From Marinobacterium sedimentorum (lineage in GTDB: Bacteria > Pseudomonadota > Gammaproteobacteria > Pseudomonadales > Balneatricaceae), in assembly GCF_024267675.1 (NCBI RefSeq), contig NZ_JALDYX010000002.1, positions 124,001 to 188,000 on the forward strand: DNA of 64,000 nt. The letters are read 5' to 3'. Positions within the stretch are counted from its first letter, which is position 1. Each line of letters begins with the position of its first letter. Under the pieces are notes generated by a model. The model was given only the letters and a program-made list of their open reading frames with translations, made no database searches and was not told the origin of the DNA. The translations under genes and the position numbers were made by a program. This document shows positions 43,075 through 51,830 of this stretch, one piece after another.

Positions 43075-43995
43075 ATGCAAGACATTCTGGACGAGATCAC
43101 CGCAACCCTGAACACCCGGGAAGACCGGGGAGAGGTAGCGCAGTATATTCCGGAGCTCGCCACCGTTGACCCGCAGCAGTTCGGCATCAGTGTGGCGCTG
43201 GCGGATGGGCGTACCTTCAGTGCCGGCAACGCCAGCGATCTGTTTTCCATCCAGAGCATCTCCAAGGTGTTTACCCTCACCATCGCCCTCGGTAAGCTCG
43301 GCGATGCGGTCTGGTCGCGGGTTGGACGGGAACCCTCGGGTGATCCGTTCAACTCCATCGTGCAGCTTGAGCATGAGAGTGGCAAACCGCGCAATCCCTT
43401 TATCAATGCCGGCGCCATTGCCATTGTGGATGCCATCATGATGGGGCACCAGCCCAAGGAAACCCTGGCGGAGATACTGCAGTTCGTGCGATTTATCGCC
43501 AATGATTCGACCATCGGCATTGACGAGACCGTCGCGCGATCCGAGCTGAAAACCGGCGATCGCAACGCGTCCCTGGCGCACTTCATGGCCTCGTTCGGCC
43601 GCCTCAAGCATCCGGTGGACCAGGTGCTGGGCACCTATTTCCATCACTGCTCCATTTCCATGACCTGCCAGCAACTGGCCCAGGCCGGCCTGTTCCTGGT
43701 GTCCGATGGCGTGAACTCGAGCACCGGCGTGCGGGTGGTTTCGGCCCAGCGGGCGCGGCGTATCAACTCCATGATGCTGATGTGCGGCCACTATGATGGC
43801 TCCGGCGAATTTGCCTACCGGGTTGGCCTGCCAGGCAAAAGTGGCGTCGGCGGCGGCATTCTGGCCATCGCGCCGGGCAAGGGTTCCATTGCGGTCTGGT
43901 CGCCGGGTCTGGATCGAATCGGCAACAGCAAGCTGGGCACCGAAGCGCTGGAAATGCTGGTGCAAAAAACCGGCTGGTCGGTGTTCGGGCACTGA
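43075..43995 (+). CDS. glsA: Glutaminase A
   Basis: 306 residues, full-length serine-dependent glutaminase: [15 protein letters not shown] holds the catalytic Ser-x-x-Lys pair, [21 protein letters not shown] and [20 protein letters not shown] complete the beta-lactamase-like active site. Converts glutamine to glutamate and ammonia in the cytosol. Monocistronic, followed by a terminator shared with the convergent TRAP operon. Confidence 0.94.
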   Translation: MQDILDEITATLNTREDRGEVAQYIPELATVDPQQFGISVALADGRTFSAGNASDLFSIQSISKVFTLTIALGKLGDAVWSRVGREPSGDPFNSIVQLEHESGKPRNPFINAGAIAIVDAIMMGHQPKETLAEILQFVRFIANDSTIGIDETVARSELKTGDRNASLAHFMASFGRLKHPVDQVLGTYFHHCSISMTCQQLAQAGLFLVSDGVNSSTGVRVVSAQRARRINSMMLMCGHYDGSGEFAYRVGLPGKSGVGGGILAIAPGKGSIAVWSPGLDRIGNSKLGTEALEMLVQKTGWSVFGH

Positions 43996-44139
43996 GTTAG
44001 TTGCTCAGGGACAGTTCCGTGAACGCAAGAGGCGTATTACCGTCAGCGATAACCAGGTTGCCCGCAGTGGTCTGCACACAAGCGCCGTTATCTGTGCGGG
44101 CTCTGGTAATCTGATCCGGGTATCGACTCGCTTGAAACC

Positions 44140-44169
44140 AAAAAGCCGGGAATATTTTCCCGGCTTTTT
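44140..44169. terminator. Bidirectional terminator between glsA and the third TRAP operon
   Basis: AAAAAGCCGGGAA / TTCCCGGCTTTTT: 13-bp stem with flanking A and T runs, usable on both strands between convergent genes. Confidence 0.9.
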
Positions 44170-44198
44170 GTTAAGGGTGGTTGGTACCAATGCTGACG

Positions 44199-45527
44199 CT
44201 ACCGATACAGCAGCTGTGGCAGTACCAGCGAAATCCAGCTGACCAGGGTGATCAGGGTCAGGCGCAGGATATCAGCGCACCAGAAGGGCGTGATGCCGCG
44301 AAAGATGGTGCCGGTGCGCACGTCCGGCAGCACGGCGCTGAGCACGAAAACGTTCATGCCCACCGGGGGCGTGATCAGGCTGATCTCGGTCACGATCACC
44401 ACCACTATGCCGAACCACACCGGATCAAAGCCCAGGCTCTGCACCAGCGGGAAGAAGATCGGCACCGTGAGCAGCAGCATCGACAGGCTCTCGAACACCA
44501 TGCCCAGCACCATGTAGATCATCAGGATGACGAAGATCACGGTCATGGGCGATACGTCCAGCGAAGTGACGAAGGTCAGCAGTTCGTCCGGCAGGCCGGC
44601 GCGGTTGATGAAGTTCGAGAAGATCAGTGCGCCTATCAGCACCGTGAACAGCATGGCGCTGGTGCGGGCGGTGTCGGTCAGCAGCTCGAACAGCGACGCC
44701 AGGGTCAGGGACTTGCGCAGCAGGGCGATGACAAAGGCGCCGCCGGCACCGATACCGGCCGCTTCAGTGGGCGTGAATACGCCGAGGTAAATGCCACCCA
44801 TCACCAGCAGGAACAACAGCAGGATATCGCGCACATCCTTGAGCGCGCCCAGGCGCTGCGGCCAGCTCTGGCGTTCGCCGCCCGGGCCTTTTTCGGGATG
44901 ACGCCAGACCACCCAGCGCACGGCACCCAGATACAGCAGGATGCCGATCATGCCGGGAATAAAGCCTGCAGCAAAGAGTTCGCGGATGCTGGTTTCGGTC
45001 AGCAGGCCGTAGATCACCAAAATCACGCTGGGCGGAATCAGAATGCCCAGGGTACCGCCGGCAGCAATGGAGGCGGTGGCCAGGGAATCATCGTAGCCAT
45101 ACTTGCGCATCGGTGGCATGGCGACCTTGGCCATGGTGGCGGAGGTCGCAAGGCTGGAGCCGCAGATGGCGGAAAAACCGCCGCAGGCAACCACGGTGGC
45201 CATCGACAGTCCGCCCTTCATGTGGCCCATGAAGGCATTGGAGGCGCGATAGAGCTCGTGGGACAGTCCCGAGCGGGTGACCAGGTTGCCCATCAGGATA
45301 AACAGCGGAATCACCGACAAGCTGTATTCCTGGGCGGTGGAAATGACCCGCGACGTGGCCATGGCCAGTGGCGCCGTCCAGCGGAAATCCATCAGGTTGT
45401 CGATGCGCAGGCCCGACAGGTAGGCGAAGCCGAAAAAGCCCACCAGGGCCATGGCGAAGGCCAGGGGTATGCGCACCATTACAATCAAAAGCAGAAGCAG
45501 GGCGAAGCCTATCAGGGCAACAGTCAT
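44199..45527 (-). CDS. TRAP transporter large permease DctM (phenylacetate-linked set)
   Basis: 442 residues, about 12 helices, with GILIPPSVILVIYG and LITPPVGMNVFVLSA loops. Start ATG at 45527. Upstream, an altered copy of its own translation start is found (45545-45625). Last gene of a dctP-dctQ-dctM operon that points away from paaE. Confidence 0.92.
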   Translation of the reverse strand: MTVALIGFALLLLLIVMVRIPLAFAMALVGFFGFAYLSGLRIDNLMDFRWTAPLAMATSRVISTAQEYSLSVIPLFILMGNLVTRSGLSHELYRASNAFMGHMKGGLSMATVVACGGFSAICGSSLATSATMAKVAMPPMRKYGYDDSLATASIAAGGTLGILIPPSVILVIYGLLTETSIRELFAAGFIPGMIGILLYLGAVRWVVWRHPEKGPGGERQSWPQRLGALKDVRDILLLFLLVMGGIYLGVFTPTEAAGIGAGGAFVIALLRKSLTLASLFELLTDTARTSAMLFTVLIGALIFSNFINRAGLPDELLTFVTSLDVSPMTVIFVILMIYMVLGMVFESLSMLLLTVPIFFPLVQSLGFDPVWFGIVVVIVTEISLITPPVGMNVFVLSAVLPDVRTGTIFRGITPFWCADILRLTLITLVSWISLVLPQLLYR

Positions 45528-45544
45528 GGCGTTGGTATCCGGTA

Positions 45545-45625
45545 TTATGGGTTCTTATAGTCGGGTGTGCCGGGAGCGCGGCTACCCCGTGGCGCAATCG
45601 GCAGCAGAAGCAGGGCAACAGTCAT
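45545..45625 (-). pseudogene. Duplicated dctM start with a short dead frame
   Basis: Reads MTVALLLLPIAPRGSRAPG and ends at TAA after 26 codons. The first codons and the upstream sequence GGATACCAACGCC repeat those of dctM at 45527 (MTVALIGFALLLLL). A partial tandem duplication seems to have put a false start between dctQ and dctM; 17 bases separate its stop from the true start, so translational coupling could still reach dctM. Confidence 0.75.
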
Positions 45626-45649
45626 GGCGTTGGTATCCGAATGTTGTTC

Positions 45650-46183
45650 TTATTGCAGGGCGTCGCGCGCAGGCGCAGAGCCGGCGAACAGGCGGTACAG
45701 GCCCCAGCCCAGGGTGCCGGCAGCGGCAACCCAGCACATCAGGCCTATGTACTGCACCACGTAGCCCAGCGGCATCTGCAGATGCTCGGTCACTTCGTTG
45801 CGGCCTATGGAACGCGCCGCCTGCAGGAAGATCTGCTGCCCCAGAAAGTACAGCGCCACCGAGATCAGTAGCACCGACAGCGCCTCCATCGCCCGCACCC
45901 AGACGGGGCCCAGGAAGCCATCCATGATATCGACCACCACATGGGTGGCGCGCCAGGTGATCACCGGGATCTCGGCGAAGACGATAATGGCGATGGCGAT
46001 TTCGGTCATCTCGACCGCGCCATCCACCGCATTGCTGAAGAAGTAGCGGCCCACCACATCGGCGCAGGTCAGCAGCATCAGCAGTGCCAGGGTCAGGGCG
46101 GCCAACGCCTCAAGGGCGAAGGCGAGCCAGCGTACCGGGCCTTTCTCCTTGTAATGCTCGTGCAGCCAGGCAGAAAAACGCAT
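45650..46183 (-). CDS. TRAP transporter small permease DctQ (phenylacetate-linked set)
   Basis: 177 residues, four helices; GRYFFSNAVDGAVEMTEIAI is the DctQ hallmark. Follows dctP by 11 bases. Confidence 0.9.
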   Translation of the reverse strand: MRFSAWLHEHYKEKGPVRWLAFALEALAALTLALLMLLTCADVVGRYFFSNAVDGAVEMTEIAIAIIVFAEIPVITWRATHVVVDIMDGFLGPVWVRAMEALSVLLISVALYFLGQQIFLQAARSIGRNEVTEHLQMPLGYVVQYIGLMCWVAAAGTLGWGLYRLFAGSAPARDALQ

Positions 46184-46194
46184 GGTTTTACTCC

Positions 46195-47214
46195 TCAGTT
46201 CTGATAGTGGCGGGCGACGTCACGCAGTTCCTGCAGTGCCGCCTTTGCGTCCACATCCAGATCGCTGACTTCCTTGAACCAGACATCATCCAGACCTGCG
46301 GCCAGGGTGCGGAATTCGTCCATCATGGGAGCGTCTGCGGCGACTTCCACCACATTGACACCATTGCTGCGGCTGTCGGCCAGGGCATCGGTACCGCACT
46401 GATCCCAGACTTCCCCTGCCAGGCGTGACAGCTTCTCGCCGGAGACGCTGCGAATCGCCGCCTGATCCGCTTCAGGCAGGCCAGCCATGAAATCCTGATT
46501 GATGAAAATGCCGAAGCTGCCCAGGTAGAGTCCGCCCGGCAGCAGGGTCAGGTTGGTGGCGACTTCACTCAGGCGCAGGGTTTTCTGTTCGCACACCGGC
46601 AGCAGGGCGCCGTCGATCACGCCCTGTTGCATCATTTCGTAGACCTTGGGGGCCGGCGCGTTGACGGCGGTGACATGCATCCTTTCACCCAGAATGCTCT
46701 GGATGCCGCCGCCCAGGCGGATCTTCTTGCCTTCAAGTTCCGCCAGGCTGTTAACGGGGTCTGCGGTCTGAATCTGGCCCGGGGCATGGGTGAAGAGGCC
46801 GACGACTTCGAGGCCGGCATGCTCGTTGGCCTTGGCGAGGTATTTCTCGTAGATGCGCCAGTAGGCCACGGAGGCGGCCTCGGCACCGGCCCCCAGCAGT
46901 GGCTGCTCGACGATCTGGGTCAGGCGAAAGCGCCCCGGTACATAACCGTGGAAAGACCAGCCGGCATCGGCCACGCCGTCTTCCACCAGGGTAAAGATGT
47001 CCTTGGGATGGCCCAGATCATAATCGATTTTAAGGCTGACGCGACCGTCGGTGGCTTCCTCTATCCACTTGCCCCAGGTGGGCAGGACCACGGCATTTTG
47101 CGGGTGAGTCGGCGGCAGCCAGCTGGCGACGTGCATTTCGGTCTGGGCCAGCACCGAGGTGGCGGAAAAAGCAAGGACGGAGGTCGCGAGTGCAATGAGT
47201 TTTTTGGCGTTCAT
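46195..47214 (-). CDS. TRAP substrate-binding protein DctP (phenylacetate-linked set)
   Basis: 339 residues with a Sec signal (cleavage near SVLAQT, about residue 23). WLPPTHPQNAVVLPTWGKWI opens the mature protein; LEGKKIRLGGGIQSILGERM holds the carboxylate-binding Arg. It starts 204 bases after paaE in the same direction. Uptake of phenylacetate or a related acid is suggested by this linkage only. Confidence 0.88.
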   Translation of the reverse strand: MNAKKLIALATSVLAFSATSVLAQTEMHVASWLPPTHPQNAVVLPTWGKWIEEATDGRVSLKIDYDLGHPKDIFTLVEDGVADAGWSFHGYVPGRFRLTQIVEQPLLGAGAEAASVAYWRIYEKYLAKANEHAGLEVVGLFTHAPGQIQTADPVNSLAELEGKKIRLGGGIQSILGERMHVTAVNAPAPKVYEMMQQGVIDGALLPVCEQKTLRLSEVATNLTLLPGGLYLGSFGIFINQDFMAGLPEADQAAIRSVSGEKLSRLAGEVWDQCGTDALADSRSNGVNVVEVAADAPMMDEFRTLAAGLDDVWFKEVSDLDVDAKAALQELRDVARHYQN

Positions 47215-47417
47215 CGAAGTATCCTTATTATGGTTATCAACTTTCGTTCAATGATCGGGGCTAAAGCCGCCAGGCCGGACGCAAGCCACAGCATGGATGC
47301 CCGCCAGATTAACGCCGGCAAAGCCGCAGATCATCGGGGTCTTGCTCACAACATTGTTTCTGTTCTGGAAATAATCCCGTCCCGGCGGTTGTGGGGCCGC
47401 AGGGGCGGGGGCCGGGC

Positions 47418-48488
47418 TCAGTGATCGAAGTCCAGCACCACCTTGTCGGTCAGCGGGTAGCACTGGCATGACAGCACATAGCCTTCGCGCAGTTCGTAGT
47501 CCTCGAGCGCAAAGTTGGCGTCCATTTCCACTTCACCTTCCACCACCCGCGCACGGCAGGTGGAGCAGACACCGGCCTTGCAGGAGTAGGGCAGATCGGC
47601 GCCATGGGCGTTACCGGCATCCAGAATGCTGTCGCTGTTCTTGGCCAGTTCAAACGCCAGCTGGCGACCATCGGAAATCACGGTGATCTGGCACAGCTCG
47701 GTGGGCGCATCGGCGGCTACTTCACGCTGGCGCTGCTGCTGGGCACCGGTGGCGGCGAAGAGTTCGAAGTGAATGCGTGACTTGTCGAGCTGGTGGGCTT
47801 GCAGTTCTTCACTCACCGTTTCGATCAGTGTCTGGGGGCCGCAGAGGAAGGCGGCATCCAGGGTTGGCACCTCGAGCCAGCGATCGAACAGCTCGCGGCA
47901 CTTGTCGGCGTCGATACGGCCGTTGTACAGCTCTATGTCCTGCTGCTCGCGGGTCATGATAAACACCAGATTCAAACGCTCCATAAAGCGGTTCTTCAGG
48001 TCTTCGAGCTGTTCGCGCAGCAGGGTGCTGGCGGTGGCACGGTTACCGTAGAACAGGGTGAAGTTGCTTTTGGGCTCGGTTTCCAGGGTGCTTTTGATGA
48101 TGGACACAATGGGCGTGATGCCACTGCCGGCCGCCACGGCCAGGTAGTTGCCCGTGCGAGCGGCATCCAGCTGCGTGTAGAAGTGGCCGGACGGGGGCAT
48201 GGCTTCAAGCTGCATGCCGGCCCTGGCGCTGTCATTGAGGTAGTTGGAGAAGAGGCCGCCGGAGACGCGCTTGACGGCAATGCGCAGTTCATCGTCATGG
48301 ATGCCGGTACAGATGGAATAGGAACGGCGTACTTCTTCGTTATCCAGGGTGGTACGCAGCACCAGGTGCTGGCCCTGGGTAAAGCGGTATTCCTGTTTCA
48401 GGTCCGCGGGCACCTTGAAGGCGATGGATACCGCATCGCGGGTTTCCTGGCGTACGTCCGCGACTTCCAGCAGATGAAAACGGCTCAT
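47418..48488 (-). CDS. paaE: Phenylacetyl-CoA epoxidase reductase subunit PaaE
   Basis: 356 residues: FAD domain (RRSYSICTG near 58), NADPH domain (VAAGSGITPIVSIIKS), and C-terminal plant-type 2Fe-2S ferredoxin with CKAGVCSTCRARV plus a distal CQC. It passes NADPH electrons to PaaABC. The ATG at 48488 matches family N-termini (MSRFHLLEV); the open frame continues 48 codons upstream into a palindromic repeat, which I reject as coding. Last gene of paaABCDE. Confidence 0.95.
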   Translation of the reverse strand: MSRFHLLEVADVRQETRDAVSIAFKVPADLKQEYRFTQGQHLVLRTTLDNEEVRRSYSICTGIHDDELRIAVKRVSGGLFSNYLNDSARAGMQLEAMPPSGHFYTQLDAARTGNYLAVAAGSGITPIVSIIKSTLETEPKSNFTLFYGNRATASTLLREQLEDLKNRFMERLNLVFIMTREQQDIELYNGRIDADKCRELFDRWLEVPTLDAAFLCGPQTLIETVSEELQAHQLDKSRIHFELFAATGAQQQRQREVAADAPTELCQITVISDGRQLAFELAKNSDSILDAGNAHGADLPYSCKAGVCSTCRARVVEGEVEMDANFALEDYELREGYVLSCQCYPLTDKVVLDFDH

Positions 48489-48534
48489 AATTTTCTCACT
48501 CTTGTTGACTCGGATCGGTTGTCTGATCCTCGGG

Positions 48535-48620
48535 TGTTGGGTATCGCTTCGCTCCACCCAACCTACAAATCGTGGTTTTGGCGTAGGTTGGGTAGCGGCC
48601 CGAAGGTGCAAAACCCAACA
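48535..48620. repeat. Palindromic GTTGGGT/ACCCAAC repeat between paaD and paaE
   Basis: Two nested inverted repeats: GTTGGGTATCGCTTCGCTCC then ACCCAACCTACA, and GTAGGTTGGGT then ACCCAAC. This 86-bp intergenic unit resembles widespread TGTTGGGT...CCCAACCTACA repeats. As RNA it would fold inside the paa operon message. Confidence 0.7.
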
Positions 48621-48666
48621 TCCGGCACACAACCGTTACCTAACACCCAATGCAGGGGCAACCGGC

Positions 48667-49227
48667 TCAGATGCATTTGAAATAGTCGAAGGGTTCCAGG
48701 CAGTCGGTGCAGCGGTACAGCGCCTTACAGGCGGTGGACCCAAATTCGCTGACCCGTTCGGTGTGCTCCGATCCGCACTGCGGACAGGCGATGACCGGCT
48801 CCTCACCCAGCAGGCTGCGCTTGCTGGCACTGCCCACGGGGGGCGCTATGCCATAGTCGTGCAGCTTGTTGCGGCCGCTCTCGCTGATCCAGTCGGTGGT
48901 CCAGGCGGGCGCCAGCTGCTGGTGCAGCTGCACATCCGCTATGCCCGCCTGGTGCAGCGCCTGCAGGATTTCCTGCTCGATAAAGGCGGTGGCCGGGCAG
49001 CCGGAGTAGGTGGGCGTCAGCGTGACCTGCAGCTGCTGCTCCTGCCATTGCAGGTCGCGCACGATGCCCAGTTCCACCACGCTGACCACCGGGACTTCCG
49101 GGTCCAGCACCTCATCCAGCAGTTGCCAGACGCGCGCCAGGGGCAGCTGCGAGGCGCTGGTGGCCGGCCGGCGGTCGCTGGCAATCAGGCTGTTGGCCCT
49201 GTGGTTCATAAGCGGTGGCTGACGCAT
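48667..49227 (-). CDS. paaD: Phenylacetyl-CoA epoxidase assembly subunit PaaD
   Basis: 186 residues: MIP18/DUF59-like domain (LDEVLDPEVPVVSVVELGIV, then TYSGCPATAFIEQEI) and a C-terminal zinc ribbon (CPQCGS...CK...CTDC...FKC). Thought to help Fe-S or di-iron maturation of the epoxidase. AGGAGGGG precedes the ATG. Confidence 0.93.
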   Translation of the reverse strand: MRQPPLMNHRANSLIASDRRPATSASQLPLARVWQLLDEVLDPEVPVVSVVELGIVRDLQWQEQQLQVTLTPTYSGCPATAFIEQEILQALHQAGIADVQLHQQLAPAWTTDWISESGRNKLHDYGIAPPVGSASKRSLLGEEPVIACPQCGSEHTERVSEFGSTACKALYRCTDCLEPFDYFKCI

Positions 49228-49261
49228 GGGAGACCCCTCCTGTTATCGACGTTAGGCATTC

Positions 49262-50023
49262 TTACCAGACGGCATCCGGGTAGGCGCGCGGCAGGAACTG
49301 CATTTCGGCCAGCAGGAAACCCAGCTGCTCGGTATGCAGGCCCTGCTTGCCGCCCTGCTGCATGTAGCTGTCCATGGGCGGGCAGTCGAGCCTTGCCTCT
49401 TCCAGAGTGGCGCTGACATGGGCCTGCCACTGCGCCTTGATGGCGGCGCTATCCGGGGCTATGCCGGCCTCGAAGAGAAGGTTGTCGATGTCATCGGCCA
49501 GCAGCATTTCACCGCTGTAGGTCCAGATGTCGTCGATGGCCTGCTGCATTTTCTGGTGGCTTTCGTCGGTGCCATCGCCCAGGCGCTTGACCCAGGCACT
49601 GGAGCGGCGCAGGTGATAGGTCACTTCCTTCAGGGCCTTGGCGGCAATTGCGGCGATGCGCGCATCCTTGCTGTCGCACAGCGCCTGCAGCAGATAGTAG
49701 TGCCAGGCGTCGAACAGGTACTGGCGCGCCAGGGTATCGGCGTAGTTGCCATTGGCCTGTTCGGTGATCAGCAGGTTGCGGTATTCGCGCTCGTTGCGGC
49801 CAAAGCTCAGGTCATCGGCACTGCGGCCTTCACCCTGCAGCTCGGCGGCGTATTCCAGCCAGCTGCGGGCCTGGCCGATCAGGTCCAGTGCCACGTTGCC
49901 CAGGGCCATCTCTTCTTCCAGCGCCGGGGCATTGCCAATCCATTCGCACAGACGCTGGGCGAGGATGATGTCGCTGTCGCCCAGGCGCAGCAGGTATTCG
50001 GTCAAGGCGTGTTGCGTAGTCAT
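49262..50023 (-). CDS. paaC: Phenylacetyl-CoA epoxidase structural subunit PaaC
   Basis: 253 residues, ferritin-like fold without a complete metal site; EYLLRLGDSDIILAQRLCEW at the N-terminus and YHLRRSSAWVKRLGDGTDES are characteristic. It forms the stable heterodimer with PaaA. Twelve bases from paaB. Confidence 0.95.
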   Translation of the reverse strand: MTTQHALTEYLLRLGDSDIILAQRLCEWIGNAPALEEEMALGNVALDLIGQARSWLEYAAELQGEGRSADDLSFGRNEREYRNLLITEQANGNYADTLARQYLFDAWHYYLLQALCDSKDARIAAIAAKALKEVTYHLRRSSAWVKRLGDGTDESHQKMQQAIDDIWTYSGEMLLADDIDNLLFEAGIAPDSAAIKAQWQAHVSATLEEARLDCPPMDSYMQQGGKQGLHTEQLGFLLAEMQFLPRAYPDAVW

Positions 50024-50035
50024 GCTGAGCCTCCG

Positions 50036-50317
50036 TTACATGTGGCCAACTTCTTTGGGCAGATCGTAGAAGGTCGCGTGGCGATAGACCTTGTCATCGC
50101 TGGGATCGAACAGCGGCTCCTTCTCGTCCGGGGACGAGGCGGTGATCTGCGCCGAGGGTACGACCCAGAGGCTCACGCCTTCGCTGCGACGGGTATAGAG
50201 CTCGCGGGCGTTTTCCAGCGCCATGGGGGCATCGGCGGCGTGCACACTGCCGACATGCTTGTGATTCAGGCCGTGCTTGCTGCGCACGAATACTTCAAAA
50301 AGAGTCCAGTCAGACAT
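50036..50317 (-). CDS. paaB: Phenylacetyl-CoA epoxidase subunit PaaB
   Basis: 93 residues, the normal size; FEVFVRSKHGLNHKHVGSVH is the conserved opening. It bridges the PaaAC dimers. Between paaA and paaC with short gaps. Confidence 0.95.
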   Translation of the reverse strand: MSDWTLFEVFVRSKHGLNHKHVGSVHAADAPMALENARELYTRRSEGVSLWVVPSAQITASSPDEKEPLFDPSDDKVYRHATFYDLPKEVGHM

Positions 50318-50332
50318 GGTGTTGTCCTCGCT

Positions 50333-51319
50333 TTAAGCGGCTGCTTGTTTCTGTTTGTCGGCGTAGGCCTTGGCGGCTTCGCGTACCCAGGCGCCGTTTT
50401 CGTAGGCGTTGCGGCGTGTCTTCAGGCGGTCTTTGTTGCAGGGACCATTGCCCTTGAGGACGCTGTAGAACTCGCTCCAGTCGATGGCGCCGAAGTCGTA
50501 GTGACCGCGTGCTTCGTTCCACTTCAGGTCCGGGTCCGGCACCGTGCAGCCCAGCAGTTCGAGCTGCGGGATGGTCTGGTCGATAAAGCGCTGGCGCAGG
50601 TCGTCGTTGCTCATGCGCTTGACCTTCCACTGCATCGACTGCGCCGAGTTGGGGGAGTCGGTATCGTGTGGGCCAAACATCATCAGGGCCGGCCACCAGA
50701 AGCGGTTGATCGAGTCCTGCACCATGGCTTTCTGTTCGTCGGTGCCGTTGCGCATCATTTCCAGCAGGATCTGGTAGCCCTGGCGCTGGTGAAAGCTCTC
50801 TTCCTTGCAGATGCGTATCATGGCACGTGAATATGGGCCATAAGATGTTCTCTGTAATACAACCTGGTTGACGATGGCGGCGCCATCCACCAGCCAGCCG
50901 ATGGTGCCCATGTCGGCCCAGCTGCGGGACGGGTAGTTGAAGATGCTGGAGTATTTCACTTCGCCGCTGTGCAGCTTTTCCAGTTCCTCGTCCCGGTTGG
51001 CGCCCAGGGTTTCCATGGCGCTGTAGAGATAGAGGCCGTGTCCGGCTTCATCCTGGATCTTGGCCAGCAACTGCAGCTTGCGCTTGAGGTTGGGGGCGCG
51101 TGTCAGCCAGTTTTTCTCGGGCAGCATGCCCACGATCTCGGAATGGGCGTGCTGGGACATCTGCCGGATCAGGGTGCGACGATAGGCTTCGGGCATCCAG
51201 TTCTTGGCTTCGATCTTGATGTCGGCATCGATCTTTTCCTGAAAGTGGCGCTCTTCGGGCGACATCTCATTCAGTGTCTTGACGCGTTTAACGCCGGTAT
51301 CTACCAGTTGGGCGTACAT
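50333..51319 (-). CDS. paaA: Phenylacetyl-CoA epoxidase catalytic subunit PaaA
   Basis: 328 residues, di-iron ferritin-like oxygenase: [11 protein letters not shown] and [13 protein letters not shown] supply the two ExxH-type ligand helices. It epoxidises the ring of phenylacetyl-CoA. First gene of paaABCDE with its own promoter at about 51.4 kb, after a 0.5-kb gap from paaK. Confidence 0.96.
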   Translation of the reverse strand: MYAQLVDTGVKRVKTLNEMSPEERHFQEKIDADIKIEAKNWMPEAYRRTLIRQMSQHAHSEIVGMLPEKNWLTRAPNLKRKLQLLAKIQDEAGHGLYLYSAMETLGANRDEELEKLHSGEVKYSSIFNYPSRSWADMGTIGWLVDGAAIVNQVVLQRTSYGPYSRAMIRICKEESFHQRQGYQILLEMMRNGTDEQKAMVQDSINRFWWPALMMFGPHDTDSPNSAQSMQWKVKRMSNDDLRQRFIDQTIPQLELLGCTVPDPDLKWNEARGHYDFGAIDWSEFYSVLKGNGPCNKDRLKTRRNAYENGAWVREAAKAYADKQKQAAA

Positions 51320-51375
51320 GGCGGCTCCTGTGGTTCGTGGCGGGCGTGGGTGCCCTGTCGCTGACGATGTTTATG

Positions 51376-51426
51376 ATTATATGACACAAAAAATATAAGT
51401 AAAGAATTATTAGCGTGTCATTATAT
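51376..51426 (-). promoter_or_regulatory. paaA promoter with flanking inverted repeat
   Basis: On the minus strand TTTACT (51398-51403), a 16-base spacer and TATAAT (51376-51381) make a good sigma-70 promoter 57 bases upstream of paaA. The half-sites ATTATATGACAC (51376-51387) and GTGTCATTATAT (51415-51426) match at 10 of 12 positions; one covers the -10 box, the other lies above the -35, as expected for a repressor. Confidence 0.6.
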
Positions 51427-51433
51427 GCAGTGT

Positions 51434-51461
51434 GGTGAGTGGTGAGTGGTGAGTGGTGAGT
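51434..51461. repeat. GGTGAGT minisatellite, four units
   Basis: Four exact heptamers GGTGAGT in tandem just upstream of the paaA promoter. A CTGTCAC triplet repeat lies at 51801-51821 beyond paaK. Confidence 0.85.
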
Positions 51462-51638
51462 TGTTAGGCGTGACGCGTTAGCGGCGTTTTTCAAGACAGG
51501 GGTAGGGTGCCCTGAGCGCAGAATGGCACCGCGGCATAGATCCGTTGCGCCACGATTCGCTACGCTCAAGGTGCCGTACAGAAAAAGAAGGCGCCGGAAA
51601 GTGCCCTATGGGTGCGGAGCTCCTACTGGCGGAAAGCC

Positions 51639-51717
51639 CTGTGGGAGCGGCTTCAGCCGCGAAGAGGAAATGCGCCCATGGCGGCTATTCGCGGCTAAAG
51701 CCGTTCCCGTGAACAGG
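51639..51717. repeat. Inverted REP pair (REPIN), pseudomonad type
   Basis: GTGGGAGCGGCTTCAGCCGC faces GCGGCTAAAGCCGTTCCCGT; the outer ends CCTGTGGGAG and CCCGTGAACAGG are near-complementary. It occupies the paaK-paaA gap (51320-51830), which otherwise contains no gene. Confidence 0.8.
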
Positions 51718-51830
51718 GTCTGTCTGGCGCTCTAGAATATCCTGCGGCGATTGACGACCTAACCGTCCCGGTAGGAGAAGCGCCGCCCCGGTACGATATG
51801 CTGTCACCTGTCACCTGTCACGCCTCCCGC

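Noticed and set aside
48489..48632. N-terminal extension of PaaE
   Set aside because: The extra 48 codons are derived from the palindromic repeat; homologues begin MSRFHLLEV.
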